DNA of 5,273 nucleotides from Mailhella sp. (GTDB lineage Bacteria > Desulfobacterota > Desulfovibrionia > Desulfovibrionales > Desulfovibrionaceae), in NCBI GenBank assembly GCA_020024815.1, contig JAHHTE010000148.1:1-5273 (forward strand), written 5' to 3'. Made by a program: the position numbers and the translations under genes. This document shows, in pieces, positions 4,532 to 5,273 of this stretch; position 1 is the stretch's first letter, and each line of letters opens with the position of its first letter. The notes below the pieces were generated by a model. The model saw only the letters and a program-made list of their open reading frames with translations, made no database searches and was not told the DNA's origin.

Positions 4532-5225
4532 AAAACTTGCATTAGTTGTTTTAGCTGGGGGAAAAAGTTTACGAATGGGGCAAGATAAAGCTACAATGAA
4601 ATTATCTTGCTTACCACAAGCATATTTAATTAAACATGATTATTTAATTTTTTCCCAAAAAGAAAAACAAGTTTTTTTTCAACTTGATTTTTTATGGCAA
4701 TCATTATGGACGTTTTCAAAACTAATAAAAAAGTATGATTTTATTGATACAACTATTTATATTAGTTGTAGAAAAGAACAAAAAGAATTTTTTGCAAAAC
4801 ATATTTTGCAATATCCTGATATTGCACCTTGTGAATTTATTTTAGATGATGGCAATGGGGTATGTGATGCATTCATTACAAGTTTTGAAAAATTAGATAA
4901 GCCAATACTTTGTTTGCCATGTGATGCACCTTATGTGCAAGTGGAAGATTTAGAACAAATAATATTTGCTTGGCAAAAAAATCCTCAATATTATCAATAT
5001 ACTTTTGTTGATCCTAATAATGATAGACGAGAAACATTAATTTCTTTATACACACAAAATGCTAAAAATGCATTTATTAATTCAATGCATAATAAAATTC
5101 GTATACAAAATTCCATTGATTTAGCATATATTTATCAAATTCCTTTTACAGAAAAATTACGAAAAAATTTACATAATATCAATAAAAAAGAAGATTTATT
5201 TTTAGAAATTAATATTATACATTGA
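4524..5225 (+). CDS. mobA: MobA-like molybdenum cofactor guanylyltransferase (divergent)
   Basis: A 233-residue cytoplasmic nucleotidyltransferase expected to transfer GMP to molybdopterin, forming MGD. The N-terminal signature LAGGKSLRMGQDKA (10-23) is intact, including K22. LPCDAPYV (131-138) supplies the metal-binding Asp (D134), and HNINKKEDL (217-225) matches the C-terminal NINTPEDL motif. Two departures stand out. Relative to E. coli MobA, about 23-30 extra residues lie after DKATMKL (roughly 28-50). The GPLAG nucleotide-binding loop is replaced by GNGVCDAF (110-117). The gene also looks more AT-rich than its neighbours, with many Lys, Asn, Ile and Tyr codons. The start is fixed by an in-frame TAG at 4512-4514 upstream and by the signature at residue 10; no good Shine-Dalgarno is seen. 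It could instead be a MobA-family enzyme with another nucleotide or partner, but the molybdenum context favours MobA. Confidence 0.82.
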   Translation: MNKKLALVVLAGGKSLRMGQDKATMKLSCLPQAYLIKHDYLIFSQKEKQVFFQLDFLWQSLWTFSKLIKKYDFIDTTIYISCRKEQKEFFAKHILQYPDIAPCEFILDDGNGVCDAFITSFEKLDKPILCLPCDAPYVQVEDLEQIIFAWQKNPQYYQYTFVDPNNDRRETLISLYTQNAKNAFINSMHNKIRIQNSIDLAYIYQIPFTEKLRKNLHNINKKEDLFLEINIIH

Positions 5226-5227
5226 AT

Positions 5228-5273
5228 ATGCATACATTAAAAAATAAAAAATTAATTAATAAAATTTATATAA
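5228..5273 (+). CDS. Possible start of a further gene, cut by the window end
   Basis: An ATG 2 nt after the mobA stop opens a frame that stays open to the window end (15 codons, MHTLKNKKLINKIYI). The TGA-AT-ATG spacing would fit an operon with mobA and translational coupling. The peptide is too short and too Lys/Ile-rich to recognise, and the AT-rich sequence could be open by chance. Confidence 0.3.
   Translation, partial: MHTLKNKKLINKIYI

Noticed and set aside
1..5273. CRISPR array, tRNA or rRNA genes, insertion sequence or prophage
   Set aside because: No regularly spaced direct repeats, no tRNA-like cloverleaf and no transposase, integrase or terminal repeats were seen. The genes form a coherent molybdenum locus.

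Overview
The window reads as a molybdenum-handling locus from an AT-rich bacterium, most likely a member of the Desulfovibrionaceae (sulfate-reducing Desulfobacterota). The main taxonomic clue is the 564-residue plus-strand gene. It joins an FmdE-type N-terminal domain, a four-cysteine zinc ribbon, a molybdopterin-binding (MoCF) domain and a Cys-rich tail, an arrangement I associate from memory with Desulfovibrio relatives. A second clue is the repeated hairpin plus C-rich tail found behind two transcription units, which also resembles Desulfovibrio gene ends. The genus cannot be fixed from the sequence. The low GC content would suit a host-associated or reduced-genome lineage, but that is inference.

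Layout: positions 1-55 hold a 20-bp-arm hairpin downstream of the minus-strand operon. Positions 56-2215 (minus) carry modA, modB and modC, transcribed in that order: a complete molybdate ABC importer with periplasmic binding protein, permease and ATPase. modA and modB are 11 nt apart; modB and modC overlap by 8 nt. Positions 2216-2567 are a 352-bp divergent regulatory region. It holds a good minus-strand promoter for modABC, an inverted repeat over that promoter's -10 and start site, a modA leader able to fold into a compact three-way junction, a small palindrome between the two promoters, and a long inverted repeat in the leader of the plus-strand gene. Positions 2568-4262 (plus) are the FmdE/molybdopterin-binding fusion gene. 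Positions 4263-4523 hold a second copy of the hairpin element and a possible promoter. Positions 4524-5225 (plus) encode a divergent MobA-like guanylyltransferase, followed 2 nt later by what may be the start of another gene that runs off the window.

Functionally the genes form one theme: ModABC brings in molybdate (and possibly tungstate), the fusion protein probably binds molybdopterin or takes part in metal insertion or delivery, and MobA would attach GMP to make the bis-MGD cofactor used by enzymes such as formate dehydrogenase. The most interesting features are the structured, possibly regulatory modA leader, the altered FmdE motif and Cys-rich tail in the fusion protein, and the MobA homologue with an in-frame insertion and a degenerate nucleotide-binding loop.
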